In this document: in pieces, positions 18,536 through 27,270 of the stretch
Layout: each line of letters begins with the position of its first letter
Numbering within the stretch: position 1 is the stretch's first letter
DNA from: Clostridiaceae bacterium
GTDB taxonomy: Bacteria; Bacillota; Clostridia; Acetivibrionales; DTU013
Assembly: GCA_012519745.1 (NCBI GenBank)
Contig: JAAYPO010000069.1
Coordinates: 1-49,152, forward strand
Reading direction: 5' to 3'
Length of the DNA stretch: 49,152 bases
Position numbers and translations under genes: made by a program
Notes under the pieces: model-generated
Database searches by the model: none
Told to the model about the DNA's origin: nothing
What the model saw: only the letters and a program-made list of their open reading frames with translations

Positions 18536-18564
18536 ATTGTAACATATATCATTACCTTAATCAA
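18536..18564 (-). promoter_or_regulatory. SigA-type promoter of rpmE
   Basis: TTGATT (18559-18564), 17-nt spacer, TACAAT (18536-18541) on the minus strand, just downstream of the rho stop; a 65-nt leader follows. Confidence 0.7.
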
Positions 18565-18567
18565 GTC

Positions 18568-20625
18568 CTATTTATCAATGAAAGATTTATTGATACTGTT
18601 CACAAATTCTTCATTGGTTTTGGTCTGAGTAAGCTTGTTAAGGATCATCTCCGTGACATCCGAAGTTCCCAGGTTGCTCATGGCCTTCCGGATAGCCCAT
18701 ATGCTCTCCATCTCTCTTTGGTTGAGCAGCAGGTCCTCTCTCCTGGTCCCCGACTTATTAATGTCGATGGCAGGGAAAATACGCTTTTCCGACATCTTCC
18801 TGTCCAGGTGGATCTCCATGTTTCCGGTCCCCTTAAACTCTTCGAATATTACATCATCCATACGGCTGCCGGTTTCTATCAATGCAGTCGCAATGATCGT
18901 AAGGCTGCCGCCGAACTCAATATTACGTGCTGAACCGAAGAATCTCTTTGGGCTGTGGAGGGCGCCTGGGTCAAGACCTCCCGAAAGTGTCCTTCCTGTT
19001 GGAGGTATGGTCAGATTGTATGCTCTGGCAAGCCTGGTTATACTGTCGAGCAGTATCACCACATCCTTTTTGTGCTCAACAAGTCTCTGGGCTCTTTCCA
19101 GTACCATTTCCGCGACCTTTATATGGTGCTCCGGGACCTTGTCGAAGGTTGAGTAGATTATCTCTCCGTTTATTGATCTCTGCATATCGGTGACCTCTTC
19201 AGGTCTTTCATCGATAAGCAGCACTATAAGCTCTATTTCAGGAAAATTCGTCGTTATCGCATTGGCAATTTTCTTGAGCAGTATGGTCTTTCCTGCCTTC
19301 GGTGGAGAAACGATCATTCCCCTCTGCCCTCTGCCTATCGGAGCTATCAGATCGATGAGCCTGGTGGACAATTCTCTCGGGCCGGTTTCAAGTGTGATCC
19401 GCTGATTGGGGAATATAGGCGTCAGATATTCGAAAGGTCTCCTCTTTGCTGCCACATCGGGAGTGTCGCCGTTGACAGTGGACACATAAAGCAGCGCCTG
19501 GAATTTTTCACCCTCCTTGGGTATCCTTCCCTTGCCCTTTATCTTGTCTCCGGTCTTAAGTCCGAACCTTCTGATCTGGGAGGGGGACACATACACATCC
19601 TTTGTGCCCGACAGGAAATTATCACTCCGAAGGAAGCCGTATCCATCCGGCAGCACCTCCAGAACTCCTTCCACCGGATCGTCACTTTCGATCTTCTCTG
19701 TTCCGTTCTGCTGTGACTGGTGTCTGTCCTGCTGATTGTTCCATTCTCTCTTTTGCTGCTGGTCGTAGCTCTTGTAAGCAGGCCTTTCCTCCGTTTTGAC
19801 CTCCTCGGACTTTCCGGCCTCTGCCTTGGCTGTATCCTGTCCTTCGACCTTCTCCGCAGCGGCAGGATCGGTTGTTCGACTTTCAGACTCAGGCCTTCTT
19901 ACAGCCTTCTGTGTCACTTTTTTCCCTATGCTCTCTGCTGCATCTTCCTGAGCTGCGGCATGTGTATCGTCAGCCTTTTCAGCCTCGCTTCCTTTACGGC
20001 CTGCTTTAGCAGTCTTCTGTGCAGTGGCATCTCCCGCCGGCAATTCTTTTACTGTTTCAGGAGTCGCTTCTGCAGAGGCCTTGTCATTCTTGCCCTCATC
20101 CTTGGAGGTATGTGGGGCGGCAGCATTTTTATCAGCCTCAGTTTCCTCAGCAGCATTGGGCTGAGCCTCACTTGATCCGGCTGCAGCTGCCATTGCAGCC
20201 TCCTTGGCAGCTTTGCTCGGTCTGCCCCTTCTGGACTTTCTCAAAACGACGGGTTCCTCCGCCGGCTCTTTTTTCTCATCATCTGCTGCAGCCGCGGATG
20301 CCGTATCTTCACCGGCAGTATCCTTATCCTTTACAGCCTTGCTTTTATTGTCAGCCTTTGCGGTTTCTTTGCTCTCCGCGCTGTCATCTATGTCAACCTT
20401 TTTTGCTTTTCTGCCTCGTTTGGGTTTCACGTCCTCATCGGTTTTTTCTCCCTCCTGTGCACTCTCTGTGCTCTTGCTCTTATTAGCTCCTTTAGGCACA
20501 CCTGCATTGAGGATCTTTTCTATGAGCTCATCCTTCTCATATTTTTTAACGCCTCTGAGTCCCATCATTTTTGCTATGTACTGCAAATCCTCCAACGATT
20601 TTGCAGAAAGGTTCACCTCTTCCAT
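18568..20625 (-). CDS. rho: Transcription termination factor Rho with long disordered insertion
   Basis: Hexameric RNA helicase that ends transcription. The 685-residue form has the Rho N-terminal helical domain (4-42: [18 protein letters not shown]), then about 270 residues of low-complexity Ala/Glu/Lys/Asp sequence (44-315) absent from the 420-residue standard Rho. The cold-shock-like RNA-binding domain (317-395: [16 protein letters not shown]) and the ATPase domain follow: Walker A PPKAGKT at 441-447, Walker [17 protein letters not shown], and the R loop region [12 protein letters not shown]. The insertion holds two basic, AT-hook-like patches ([10 protein letters not shown], about 67-76; [11 protein letters not shown], about 131-141) and a Gln/Asn-rich end ([19 protein letters not shown]). 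ATG at 20625 with AGGTAGGTGG upstream. Preceded by a leader of about 200 nt, which may carry autoregulation. Confidence 0.95.
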   Translation of the reverse strand: MEEVNLSAKSLEDLQYIAKMMGLRGVKKYEKDELIEKILNAGVPKGANKSKSTESAQEGEKTDEDVKPKRGRKAKKVDIDDSAESKETAKADNKSKAVKDKDTAGEDTASAAAADDEKKEPAEEPVVLRKSRRGRPSKAAKEAAMAAAAGSSEAQPNAAEETEADKNAAAPHTSKDEGKNDKASAEATPETVKELPAGDATAQKTAKAGRKGSEAEKADDTHAAAQEDAAESIGKKVTQKAVRRPESESRTTDPAAAEKVEGQDTAKAEAGKSEEVKTEERPAYKSYDQQQKREWNNQQDRHQSQQNGTEKIESDDPVEGVLEVLPDGYGFLRSDNFLSGTKDVYVSPSQIRRFGLKTGDKIKGKGRIPKEGEKFQALLYVSTVNGDTPDVAAKRRPFEYLTPIFPNQRITLETGPRELSTRLIDLIAPIGRGQRGMIVSPPKAGKTILLKKIANAITTNFPEIELIVLLIDERPEEVTDMQRSINGEIIYSTFDKVPEHHIKVAEMVLERAQRLVEHKKDVVILLDSITRLARAYNLTIPPTGRTLSGGLDPGALHSPKRFFGSARNIEFGGSLTIIATALIETGSRMDDVIFEEFKGTGNMEIHLDRKMSEKRIFPAIDINKSGTRREDLLLNQREMESIWAIRKAMSNLGTSDVTEMILNKLTQTKTNEEFVNSINKSFIDK

Positions 20626-20823
20626 AATCCACCTACCTTGTAAAATTATTATTTGATTTATTATAAGAAATTCATATGACCATATATGCGGTGCCGGAAC
20701 CACTCGCCAGCAATGTCAGAAAAATTTCCGTAGATATCGACCGATAGTAACTACATGTAACATATGAAAATTCCTTGGTTTAACAGGGAAATCCAAACAA
20801 ATAGAATGATTCTTACATAATTC
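20626..20823 (-). other. Long 5' leader of rho
   Basis: About 200 nt between the predicted transcription start and the rho ATG. A weak imperfect hairpin can be drawn (GGATTTCC with GGAATTTTC, about 20769-20792) but no terminator and no known riboswitch was recognised. Rho genes are often autoregulated through their leaders; that is inference here. Confidence 0.45.
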
Positions 20824-20829
20824 CAGATA

Positions 20830-20859
20830 ATTATAGCACTACAAAAATGAAATTGTCAA
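20830..20859 (-). promoter_or_regulatory. Strong promoter of rho
   Basis: TTGACA (20854-20859), 18-nt spacer, TATAAT (20830-20835) preceded by TGC (extended -10) on the minus strand. Both hexamers are perfect consensus. Confidence 0.85.
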
Positions 20860-20916
20860 TCATAACAACCCGGTAATAAGCGTTTCTGCAATATTTTACG
20901 AATAATGCAGTCTGAT

Positions 20917-21585
20917 TTATTTCCCTGACTTATCACCTGAGCGTCTGGATAAAAAATCGTGTCTGTAGGCGAAATCATCCCTGGTAATGAAGAGCTGGCT
21001 TGTTCTCAACACTTCCCTGAGGTCCTCATTTTTTGCCGCCGGGAGCTTTTGATTGCCGCCGCATTTCTCACATCTGAGCAATATACAGTCAGACAGCAGC
21101 ACCAGCTCTATATCTGCAACTCCGCATTCGCAATAAAGATTTCCTCTCAATGCTATGTCATGTATGTGGTTCAATGTGTCAAACATTACCTGGGTGTTGC
21201 GGAAATAATTCTCGTAACCATAGGTGTCCATAAGCTCATCAAATTCTTTTTCCAGACTGTCTACCTTTTTGCGGACTGCTTCATCCCGTCCGATAAAGCA
21301 TGTCTGCATCCCTGTCTCCGGGCAGTTCAATACTATCGTTTCGCCCAGCAGCATTGACCTTTTTGTAATGAGGTAGGTATGCTCATTATCGCATCCGATA
21401 CAGGGTATATTGATCAAAAAATTGCTTTCACCCTCCTGCTTTATTGATACGTATGATTTCCTGCAGCGACACGCAAGATCGCAGTTCTTTTTGTATATTA
21501 TTGTGAACATCGATACATTGAAAAATTCAAAGCTCCCGCAGGAAGTACACTTATATGCGATGGTGATACTTGTATCTATCAGCAT
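20917..21585 (-). CDS. Cysteine-rich, CpXC-like zinc-ribbon protein of unknown function
   Basis: A 222-residue soluble protein, not recognised beyond its zinc-ribbon look. The N-terminal half has CTSCGSFEFFNVS, a CRC motif, and IPCIGCDNEHTYLI, arranged like CpXC proteins: a beta-rich domain with repeated CxxC. A charged helix follows (about 115-140: KKVDSLEKEFDELMDTYG), then a second ribbon with LYCECG and LLRCEKCGGNQKLPA. The two halves look like two related ribbon domains separated by a helix. ATG at 21585 with GAGGTGGG upstream. It lies upstream of rho, which has its own promoter. A CTGCA/TGCAG hairpin without a T-run follows the stop. Confidence 0.75.
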   Translation of the reverse strand: MLIDTSITIAYKCTSCGSFEFFNVSMFTIIYKKNCDLACRCRKSYVSIKQEGESNFLINIPCIGCDNEHTYLITKRSMLLGETIVLNCPETGMQTCFIGRDEAVRKKVDSLEKEFDELMDTYGYENYFRNTQVMFDTLNHIHDIALRGNLYCECGVADIELVLLSDCILLRCEKCGGNQKLPAAKNEDLREVLRTSQLFITRDDFAYRHDFLSRRSGDKSGK

Positions 21586-21761
21586 TTTACCCACCTCAAT
21601 TAAATATATTCGCCATATATAAAAAAAATCCTGCTTTACCTCAAAACGCATATATCATACTGTACATGGCAAAAATACCGGTAGCTGAAGGGCGTGAGAA
21701 TCAGAACAGGCATATTGTCCGGCTAACAGGTCAAAGAAAGCATTTCACTTATGCATAATTG

Positions 21762-21770
21762 TGTTATAAT
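21762..21770 (+). promoter_or_regulatory. Extended -10 promoter of the diacylglycerol kinase-like gene
   Basis: TGTTATAAT on the plus strand, 45 nt before the ATG. No good -35 is seen at 16-18 nt, as expected for an extended -10 promoter. Confidence 0.5.
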
Positions 21771-21814
21771 TTATCTAATATAAATTTTATGTCAAAAAAA
21801 CAGGCAGGGAATAC

Positions 21815-22699
21815 ATGAAGCATCTTTTTATAATAAATCCCGTTGCCGGCAAGGGCAAGACTGTCAGACTGATCCCAGGAATCACCGAATACTGCGGATC
21901 GCGGGATTACAGGTACGAAATCGTGACTACCGATTATCCGGGCCATGCAACCGAAATAGCAAAGCAAAAGAGCGACGAGGAGCCCTGCCGGATATATTCG
22001 GTCGGGGGGGACGGAACACTAAACGAGGTGCTGAACGGCATGGCCGGCAGCAGCAGCAGCCTTGCCGTCATTCCCGGAGGTTCGGGAAATGATTTCATAA
22101 AGAGCATCATAGGAAGCAGGATCCCTGACAACATCCTCACAGCTACCATTGAAGGCACAGAAAGGCTTATCGATTATGCCAGAGTAAACGACAAGTATTT
22201 TATCAATATATCCTCTGTGGGCTTTGATGCGGAGGTAGCGTACCAGACCGGCCATTTTAAGAAGCTGCCGCTGATTTCCGGCAAGATAGCCTACATACTC
22301 GGCATACTCAGCACCATTGCAATATGCAAGAATCACCATATGGAGCTTATACTTGACGATGAGGTCATATCCGGCAGATCCCTGCTCATCGCGGCAGGTA
22401 TAGGCAGGTATTACGGTGGAGGTGTCTTTGCCTTGCCAGATGCCGAAATCGACGACGGCCTCTTCGATATTTGTCATGTGGATGCCAAGTCAAGGTTTAG
22501 TATACTGCGCCTTTTCCCTCAATACATGAAGGGGCTCCACAAGAGTATCGAAGGTGTCCGTCTGCTGAGAAGCAAAAAAGTTGAGATCAGGACAGAAACA
22601 CCGGTACCGCTGAATCGTGACGGTGAGATCATACTGACAGACAAAGCGGTCTTTGAAATATTCCACAAGAGTCTGCCCTTTGTCATCCCGGCACTGTGA
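21815..22699 (+). CDS. Diacylglycerol kinase-type lipid kinase (YegS/DagK family)
   Basis: ATP-dependent lipid kinase, likely recycling diacylglycerol to phosphatidic acid at the membrane. The 294-residue protein has the INPVAGKGK start, the nucleotide-binding GGDGTLNEVLNG at 64-75, and the PGGSGNDFIKS motif at 87-97. The C-terminal beta-rich domain has ISSVGFDAEVAYQ and ends in INRDGE-like LNRDGEIILTD. It is a soluble-type enzyme without membrane spans, unlike the small DgkA. A single gene on the plus strand with its own promoter; it converges with the ABC exporter operon, with only 25 bases between stops. Confidence 0.9.
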   Translation: MKHLFIINPVAGKGKTVRLIPGITEYCGSRDYRYEIVTTDYPGHATEIAKQKSDEEPCRIYSVGGDGTLNEVLNGMAGSSSSLAVIPGGSGNDFIKSIIGSRIPDNILTATIEGTERLIDYARVNDKYFINISSVGFDAEVAYQTGHFKKLPLISGKIAYILGILSTIAICKNHHMELILDDEVISGRSLLIAAGIGRYYGGGVFALPDAEIDDGLFDICHVDAKSRFSILRLFPQYMKGLHKSIEGVRLLRSKKVEIRTETPVPLNRDGEIILTDKAVFEIFHKSLPFVIPAL

Positions 22700-22724
22700 T
22701 ATTCAACACAGCCTGTCACAGCGG

Positions 22725-24509
22725 TCACATAGCCTCCAGCAAACGATATTGTGCTGTATAAAGGTGGTAATATGCGCCGCCATTGGCCATCAGCTCGTCA
22801 TGGGTGCCTTGCTCCATTATTTTACCGTCGTTTATATACATTATCTTATCGGCATTTTTTATGGTGGAGAGTCTATGGGCTATTATAAATGAAGTCCGTC
22901 CTTTAAGCAGCCTCTGCAGTCCTTCCTGAAGCGCCAGCTCCGTCTTGGTGTCGATGCTCGATGTAGCCTCATCCAGTATCAGTATCCTTGGGTCTGCCAG
23001 CAGCGCCCTTGCAAAGGATATGAGCTGTCTCTGTCCGACGGAAAGCCTCGAACCCCTCTCATTGACTTCGGTATTATACCCGTCCGGCATCGCAGCGATA
23101 AAATCATGGGCCTTTACAGCCTTAGCTGCAGCTATTGCCTCTTCATCCGTCGCATCCAGCCTGCTGTACTTGATATTGTCCATGATAGTGCCTGAAAAGA
23201 TGAAGGTGTCCTGCAGCATTATCCCCATCTGGTTTCTCAGCGAAGCAAGAGTCACGCTCCTCAAATCCCTGCCGTCTATCATGACGCTGCCGTGTTCGAT
23301 ATCGTAAAACTGGCTGACCAGATTTACAATGGTCGACTTGCCTGCTCCCGTAGGTCCGACCAGCGCTACAGTTTCACCCGGCTTGACATCAAAGCTCACA
23401 TGATCAAGTATGATCTCATCCTTCTCGTAACTGAAAACAACATCCCTGAATTCGACTGCACCCTGTATCGCCGGTATGTCCACCGCTCCCGGAAGATCAG
23501 CTACCGTCGGCTTCTCATCTATAGTCTCAAATATCCTTTCAAGATATGCCACCGCATTGATGATGGAGTTATAGAAATTTCCCAGGTTGCTGACAGGTTC
23601 CCAGAACCGCCATATATAGCTCATAAACGCAACGATGATACCGACGGTGATGCCGCTTGTCCCAAGCCAGCTGACTCCCGCTGTGAAAACGGCAGCGACG
23701 CTGCTCACAGATATGATATCGATGAAAGGCCAAATCAGGAACTGTACCTTTATGGCATCGATCCAGGACTTTTTATACTCACTGCTCTGCTCGAGAAAAA
23801 TCCGCATATTTTCCTCTTCTCTTGCAAAGGACTGTGTGACTTTCATGCCGCATATGCTTTCGTGGATATATGCATTCATGTTAGCCTGTTTCCTGCTGAG
23901 CTTCTGCCATGCCTTGCGCTGGGCATTCTTCACAAGCATGGTCACCGTGATCAGCACCGGAAGGCCGGCCAGGCATACCAGTGCCAGCCTGACATTCAAA
24001 AACAGCATAAACCCGATTATAGCGATAAGGGTGAACATGTCTGTTATAACATTTATAATACCGTTTGAGAGCAGATCACTGAGTGAATTCACATAATTGA
24101 CCACCCTTACGAGTATCTTGCCATGGGGCCTGCTGTCATAATAGGCAAACGGCAGCTTCTGCAGATGGACAAAAAGATCCTTTCTGATATTATACAAAGT
24201 ACTCTGCCCGATGCTCGTCATTGTCCTTATCCTGAATTTCATGCAGACGGTGTTGATAATCAGAATAGCAAGATATATGGCAGCCAGGAGCGCAAGTCCG
24301 GTCATATCCTTTTCAGGGATCTTTTCATCTATCGCTGTCTTTACCAGATAAGGCCCCAGCAGCGCAAGTGCACTGGAGACCAGCATCAGCAGTACGGTGG
24401 TGATGACCTTCCCGGTATAAGGCTTCAGATATCCTGTCAGTCTTCTGAATTGATTGAAATCAAATTTAGTGTCCAATTCCTCATCAATATCGAATTTATT
24501 CCTTGCCAT
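22725..24509 (-). CDS. ABC exporter half-transporter, subunit with canonical catalytic Glu
   Basis: A 594-residue half-transporter: six-helix membrane domain (about 30-310) and ATPase domain (350-590). Walker A GPTGAGKS at 385-392, Walker B ILDEATSS with catalytic Glu514, and H-loop His545 are intact. The signature reads LSVGQ instead of LSGGQ. Its partner upstream has a canonical LSGGQ and an altered Walker B, the standard pattern of heterodimeric exporters, in which the degenerate site pairs the partner's Walker motifs with this LSVGQ. The ATG at 24509 has AGGTGAGG upstream and lies inside the last codons of the partner gene (14-nt overlap). Substrate unknown; related pairs export drugs, peptides or lipids. 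Confidence 0.94.
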   Translation of the reverse strand: MARNKFDIDEELDTKFDFNQFRRLTGYLKPYTGKVITTVLLMLVSSALALLGPYLVKTAIDEKIPEKDMTGLALLAAIYLAILIINTVCMKFRIRTMTSIGQSTLYNIRKDLFVHLQKLPFAYYDSRPHGKILVRVVNYVNSLSDLLSNGIINVITDMFTLIAIIGFMLFLNVRLALVCLAGLPVLITVTMLVKNAQRKAWQKLSRKQANMNAYIHESICGMKVTQSFAREEENMRIFLEQSSEYKKSWIDAIKVQFLIWPFIDIISVSSVAAVFTAGVSWLGTSGITVGIIVAFMSYIWRFWEPVSNLGNFYNSIINAVAYLERIFETIDEKPTVADLPGAVDIPAIQGAVEFRDVVFSYEKDEIILDHVSFDVKPGETVALVGPTGAGKSTIVNLVSQFYDIEHGSVMIDGRDLRSVTLASLRNQMGIMLQDTFIFSGTIMDNIKYSRLDATDEEAIAAAKAVKAHDFIAAMPDGYNTEVNERGSRLSVGQRQLISFARALLADPRILILDEATSSIDTKTELALQEGLQRLLKGRTSFIIAHRLSTIKNADKIMYINDGKIMEQGTHDELMANGGAYYHLYTAQYRLLEAM

Positions 24510-26286
24510 ATGCCTCACCTCCTGCCGCAAAAGCTTCCTGCTTATCGAAATCACCGTACTGGTTCACAAACACACTGTAATAATGACCCTTCAGCGCCAG
24601 CAGCTCTTCATGAGTACCTCTTTCAACGATCCTGCCCTGATCGAGCACCAGGATCAGATCCGCGTTTCTTACGGCGGAGATCCTATGGGCTATGATGAAT
24701 GTCGTTCTGTTTTTGCAGAATTCACTCAGCGACCTGTGGATCACATGCTCCGTCTCAATGTCCACGCTTGATGTAGTATCGTCCAGTATAATTACCGCGG
24801 GATCCTTTACCAGCGCACGGGCCAGCGCTATCCTCTGCTTCTGTCCGCCGGACAGGCCAACGCCCCTTTCTCCTATGATCGTGTCATACCCTTCAGGGAA
24901 ATCCGCGATAAACCCGTCGGCCTCCGCCATTCCGGCAGCCCATTTGATCCTTTCGGCCGATGCTCCCGTCACTCCGTAGGCTATATTCCCCTCAATGGTG
25001 TCGGAAAACAGGAATATCTCCTGCATTGCCACCGCGACGCTCTCCCTCAGGGTTTTCAGGCTGTGCTCCCTTACATCCCTGCCATCGATGAGTATCTGTC
25101 CCTTCCTGCAGTCGTAGAACCTGGAAATGAGACTGACAAGCGACGACTTTCCCGAGCCGGTGGGCCCTATGACAGCCACTGTCTGCCCGGGATACGCCTC
25201 GAAGCTTATATCCTTGAGCACAAGTTCCTTTCCGTATCCGAAGTCCACGTTCCTGAACTCCACACGCCCCTTCAGCCTGCTGATGCCCGCGGCCGCCTCG
25301 CTGTCCTTTATCTTCGGCTCTCTGATCAGCAATAGCATGATTTTCTCTGCAGAAGCAGCAAATCTCTGGGCATCGTTTATCAGCCAGCCCACCATTCTCA
25401 TAGGATTGTTCAGAGCCCAGATGAAGCTGTTGAAGGTGACAAGCTCTCCGAGTGTTATGTCCCCGGTTATTACCATTATCCCTCCCACAAGGATGATGAT
25501 CACCGACAGCAGTCCTGCCAGTGAGTCCAGCACCGGAAGGTACCGCTCCCATATCCTTGCCGCCTCTACGTTACGGTCTCTGAAGCCCGCATTCTCCCTT
25601 GAGAACTTGTATATTTCATAGTCCTCCTTCGCGAAGGCCTTGATTACCCTGTTTCCGCTGATGCTTTCCTGCACTGTGGAATTCAGTCGTGAAAATTGCT
25701 CCCTTATCGCTGAGAATGCCGGCTTGACCTTTCCCGACAGCTTAATGGCAAAATAACCCGTAAAGGGGGTTACGGCCAGTAATATGAGTGTGAACAAAGG
25801 ATTTATCGTAAATAGTATTATGATAACGAACAGCAGCGTAATGGCATGCATGAAGAACTGGTATATGACATATGCGGTAAAATGTCTGACTGCTTCCAGG
25901 TCGCCCGTCAGCCTCGCCATTATGTCACCCGTCCTGGTACAGTCGAAAAATTCAAAGTCAAGCTCCTGGATCCTCTTGAATATGGACTTCCTGGCATTGA
26001 ACACCACATTTTGGGACACGTTCTCAAACATCATAAGATATATATACCTTATGACCGACTTTATAACAGTGATGGCTATCATTGTCATGACCAGCTTTGG
26101 CAGTATTTCTGTCTGGCCGTCTGTAATGACCCTGTCGACGATCTGTCCCTGTATCAGAGGATTGGCCATATTGAGCACATTCACCACCACTACGAGTACC
26201 ATCGCCGTTAAAAACATATATTTGTACTTTTTAATGAATCCCCATATCCATTTGAATTCCGTCACATGTATCAACGCCTTTGACAT
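24496..26286 (-). CDS. ABC exporter half-transporter, subunit with degenerate Walker B
   Basis: A 596-residue half-transporter with membrane domain (20-310) and ATPase domain (340-590). Walker A GPTGSGKSS is at 374-382 and the LSGGQ signature at 478-482. Walker B reads VIILDDTTSS: Asp503 replaces the catalytic Glu, as in TM287 and BmrC-type subunits. This marks it as the degenerate half of a heterodimer with the next gene. H-loop His534 is kept. ATG at 26286, but its ribosome site is weak (TGGG only), so the true start may be a few codons further in. First gene of the two-gene operon; a remnant of an AraC-type regulator lies upstream on the other strand. Confidence 0.94.
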   Translation of the reverse strand: MSKALIHVTEFKWIWGFIKKYKYMFLTAMVLVVVVNVLNMANPLIQGQIVDRVITDGQTEILPKLVMTMIAITVIKSVIRYIYLMMFENVSQNVVFNARKSIFKRIQELDFEFFDCTRTGDIMARLTGDLEAVRHFTAYVIYQFFMHAITLLFVIIILFTINPLFTLILLAVTPFTGYFAIKLSGKVKPAFSAIREQFSRLNSTVQESISGNRVIKAFAKEDYEIYKFSRENAGFRDRNVEAARIWERYLPVLDSLAGLLSVIIILVGGIMVITGDITLGELVTFNSFIWALNNPMRMVGWLINDAQRFAASAEKIMLLLIREPKIKDSEAAAGISRLKGRVEFRNVDFGYGKELVLKDISFEAYPGQTVAVIGPTGSGKSSLVSLISRFYDCRKGQILIDGRDVREHSLKTLRESVAVAMQEIFLFSDTIEGNIAYGVTGASAERIKWAAGMAEADGFIADFPEGYDTIIGERGVGLSGGQKQRIALARALVKDPAVIILDDTTSSVDIETEHVIHRSLSEFCKNRTTFIIAHRISAVRNADLILVLDQGRIVERGTHEELLALKGHYYSVFVNQYGDFDKQEAFAAGGEAYGKE

Positions 26287-26416
26287 AAGTGATAAGACCC
26301 ATAATTATTATCGGGCATTTAAAATCCTAATGAAATGTACAATTCTTAACTCCTGATGTATAATCTTATATTGGCGGCAAAATGCACGAATCGTTGACAC
26401 GGAGCAACAGCCGGCT

Positions 26417-26506
26417 GTAGGATATGAGGACGCCTACTATTTCAGTAAACTGTACAAAAAGTATAACAATGTTTCTCCGTCAAAGGTAAAAAAGTCTTCA
26501 GTCTGA
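26417..26506 (+). pseudogene. Remnant of an AraC-family regulator (C-terminal HTH end)
   Basis: A 29-codon in-frame stretch ending in TGA reads VGYEDAYYFSKLYKK followed by YNNVSPSKVKKSSV. This matches the second helix-turn-helix of AraC-family proteins (typically VGYxDxxYFSKxFKKxxGxSPxxYR). The frame upstream does not continue into the first HTH or a start codon, so this is a decayed 3' end, not a working gene. The rest of the gap (26287-26626, about 340 bp) shows only the ABC operon leader on the minus strand and no other recognisable feature. Confidence 0.7.
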
Positions 26507-26626
26507 CCGCAGCCCGGCTGGAAGCCTGCTCCCATTGACCTGTCTTACCACTGTGGCTGTTTTACCGCCGGACAAACAAGTGCTGCTGCAATTCGCCTAA
26601 TATTCATTGACTATATGTCAGCCCGG

Positions 26627-27160
26627 TCATGAGCTCCCGACGGTCTCACGCGTCGGTGTTTTCGCACTTTCTGCCCCAGCAGGGAACAGTTCTCTGACCT
26701 TTTTGGACTTCTCCAGGAATATGTACCATCCGACACTGAAAACTATTATAAATAATAAACTGATAATGAATGATACAATAATGCTTCTGTGCATTGCCGC
26801 ATACAGTTCAAAGTCCTTTTCATATGGAATTTCCTCGATTTGTCTGATCGTATTCATAATGAGATAAGGGACCATGTAGATGATTCTGAATACAAGGAAT
26901 ACCTTTGAGACTTTTAATGCATATTTTTTGAGCAGCTTCAGTACAATTGCCGAGTATACTGAGAATAACACATAAAACAATGAAATTCCCATAATTATCA
27001 TACCAAGGATTCTGCTTTCCGACAGCAGATTGTATCCAAAAGACAGAGAAATTATACCCAGCAGGGATTCCTCTGCCAGAAGCATAATAAAATAAAGCAG
27101 CAGGAGGCCGCTCACACCTTTCTCATCATCATACTCATAGGGCTTCTTGAACCCATCCAT
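26627..27160 (-). CDS. Four-helix membrane protein, DUF2569-like
   Basis: A 177-residue membrane protein with four hydrophobic segments (about 16-38, 52-72, 85-105, 126-148). The opening GVSGLLLLYFIMLLAEE and the end GWYIFLEKSKKVRELF resemble the DUF2569 family, whose role is unknown. The C-terminal tail is hydrophilic. ATG with GGGGAT upstream. It is transcribed from a good promoter with a perfect 23-bp palindrome at the start site, so a dedicated repressor is likely. No regulator gene lies beside it. Confidence 0.7.
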   Translation of the reverse strand: MDGFKKPYEYDDEKGVSGLLLLYFIMLLAEESLLGIISLSFGYNLLSESRILGMIIMGISLFYVLFSVYSAIVLKLLKKYALKVSKVFLVFRIIYMVPYLIMNTIRQIEEIPYEKDFELYAAMHRSIIVSFIISLLFIIVFSVGWYIFLEKSKKVRELFPAGAESAKTPTRETVGSS

Positions 27161-27186
27161 AAAAATATCCCCTATCTGATAAATAT

Positions 27187-27209
27187 AGAGTACTTTATCA
27201 AAGTACTCT
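27187..27209. promoter_or_regulatory. Perfect 23-bp palindromic operator at the DUF2569 promoter
   Basis: AGAGTACTTT-ATC-AAAGTACTCT: two 10-bp arms around 3 bp, starting 4 bp downstream of the -10 box, over the expected transcription start. No T-run follows, so it is not a terminator. A related element, AAGTGTACTTTT (about 27240-27251), lies at the -35. Looks like a dimeric repressor site. Confidence 0.7.
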
Positions 27210-27212
27210 TAC

Positions 27213-27241
27213 ATTATAACAGGAAATTATTGTATGACCAA
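27213..27241 (-). promoter_or_regulatory. Promoter of the DUF2569 gene
   Basis: TTGGTC (27236-27241), 17-nt spacer, TATAAT (27213-27218) preceded by TGT (extended -10) on the minus strand. Confidence 0.75.
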
Positions 27242-27270
27242 GTGTACTTTTAAAATTGACGGGATCAGCT

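Noticed and set aside
23292-24068. 258-codon plus-strand open frame
   Set aside because: Antisense to the ABC exporter gene; His/Tyr-rich composition typical of a shadow.
24992-25552. 186-codon minus-strand open frame
   Set aside because: Other-frame shadow inside an ABC exporter gene with intact motifs.
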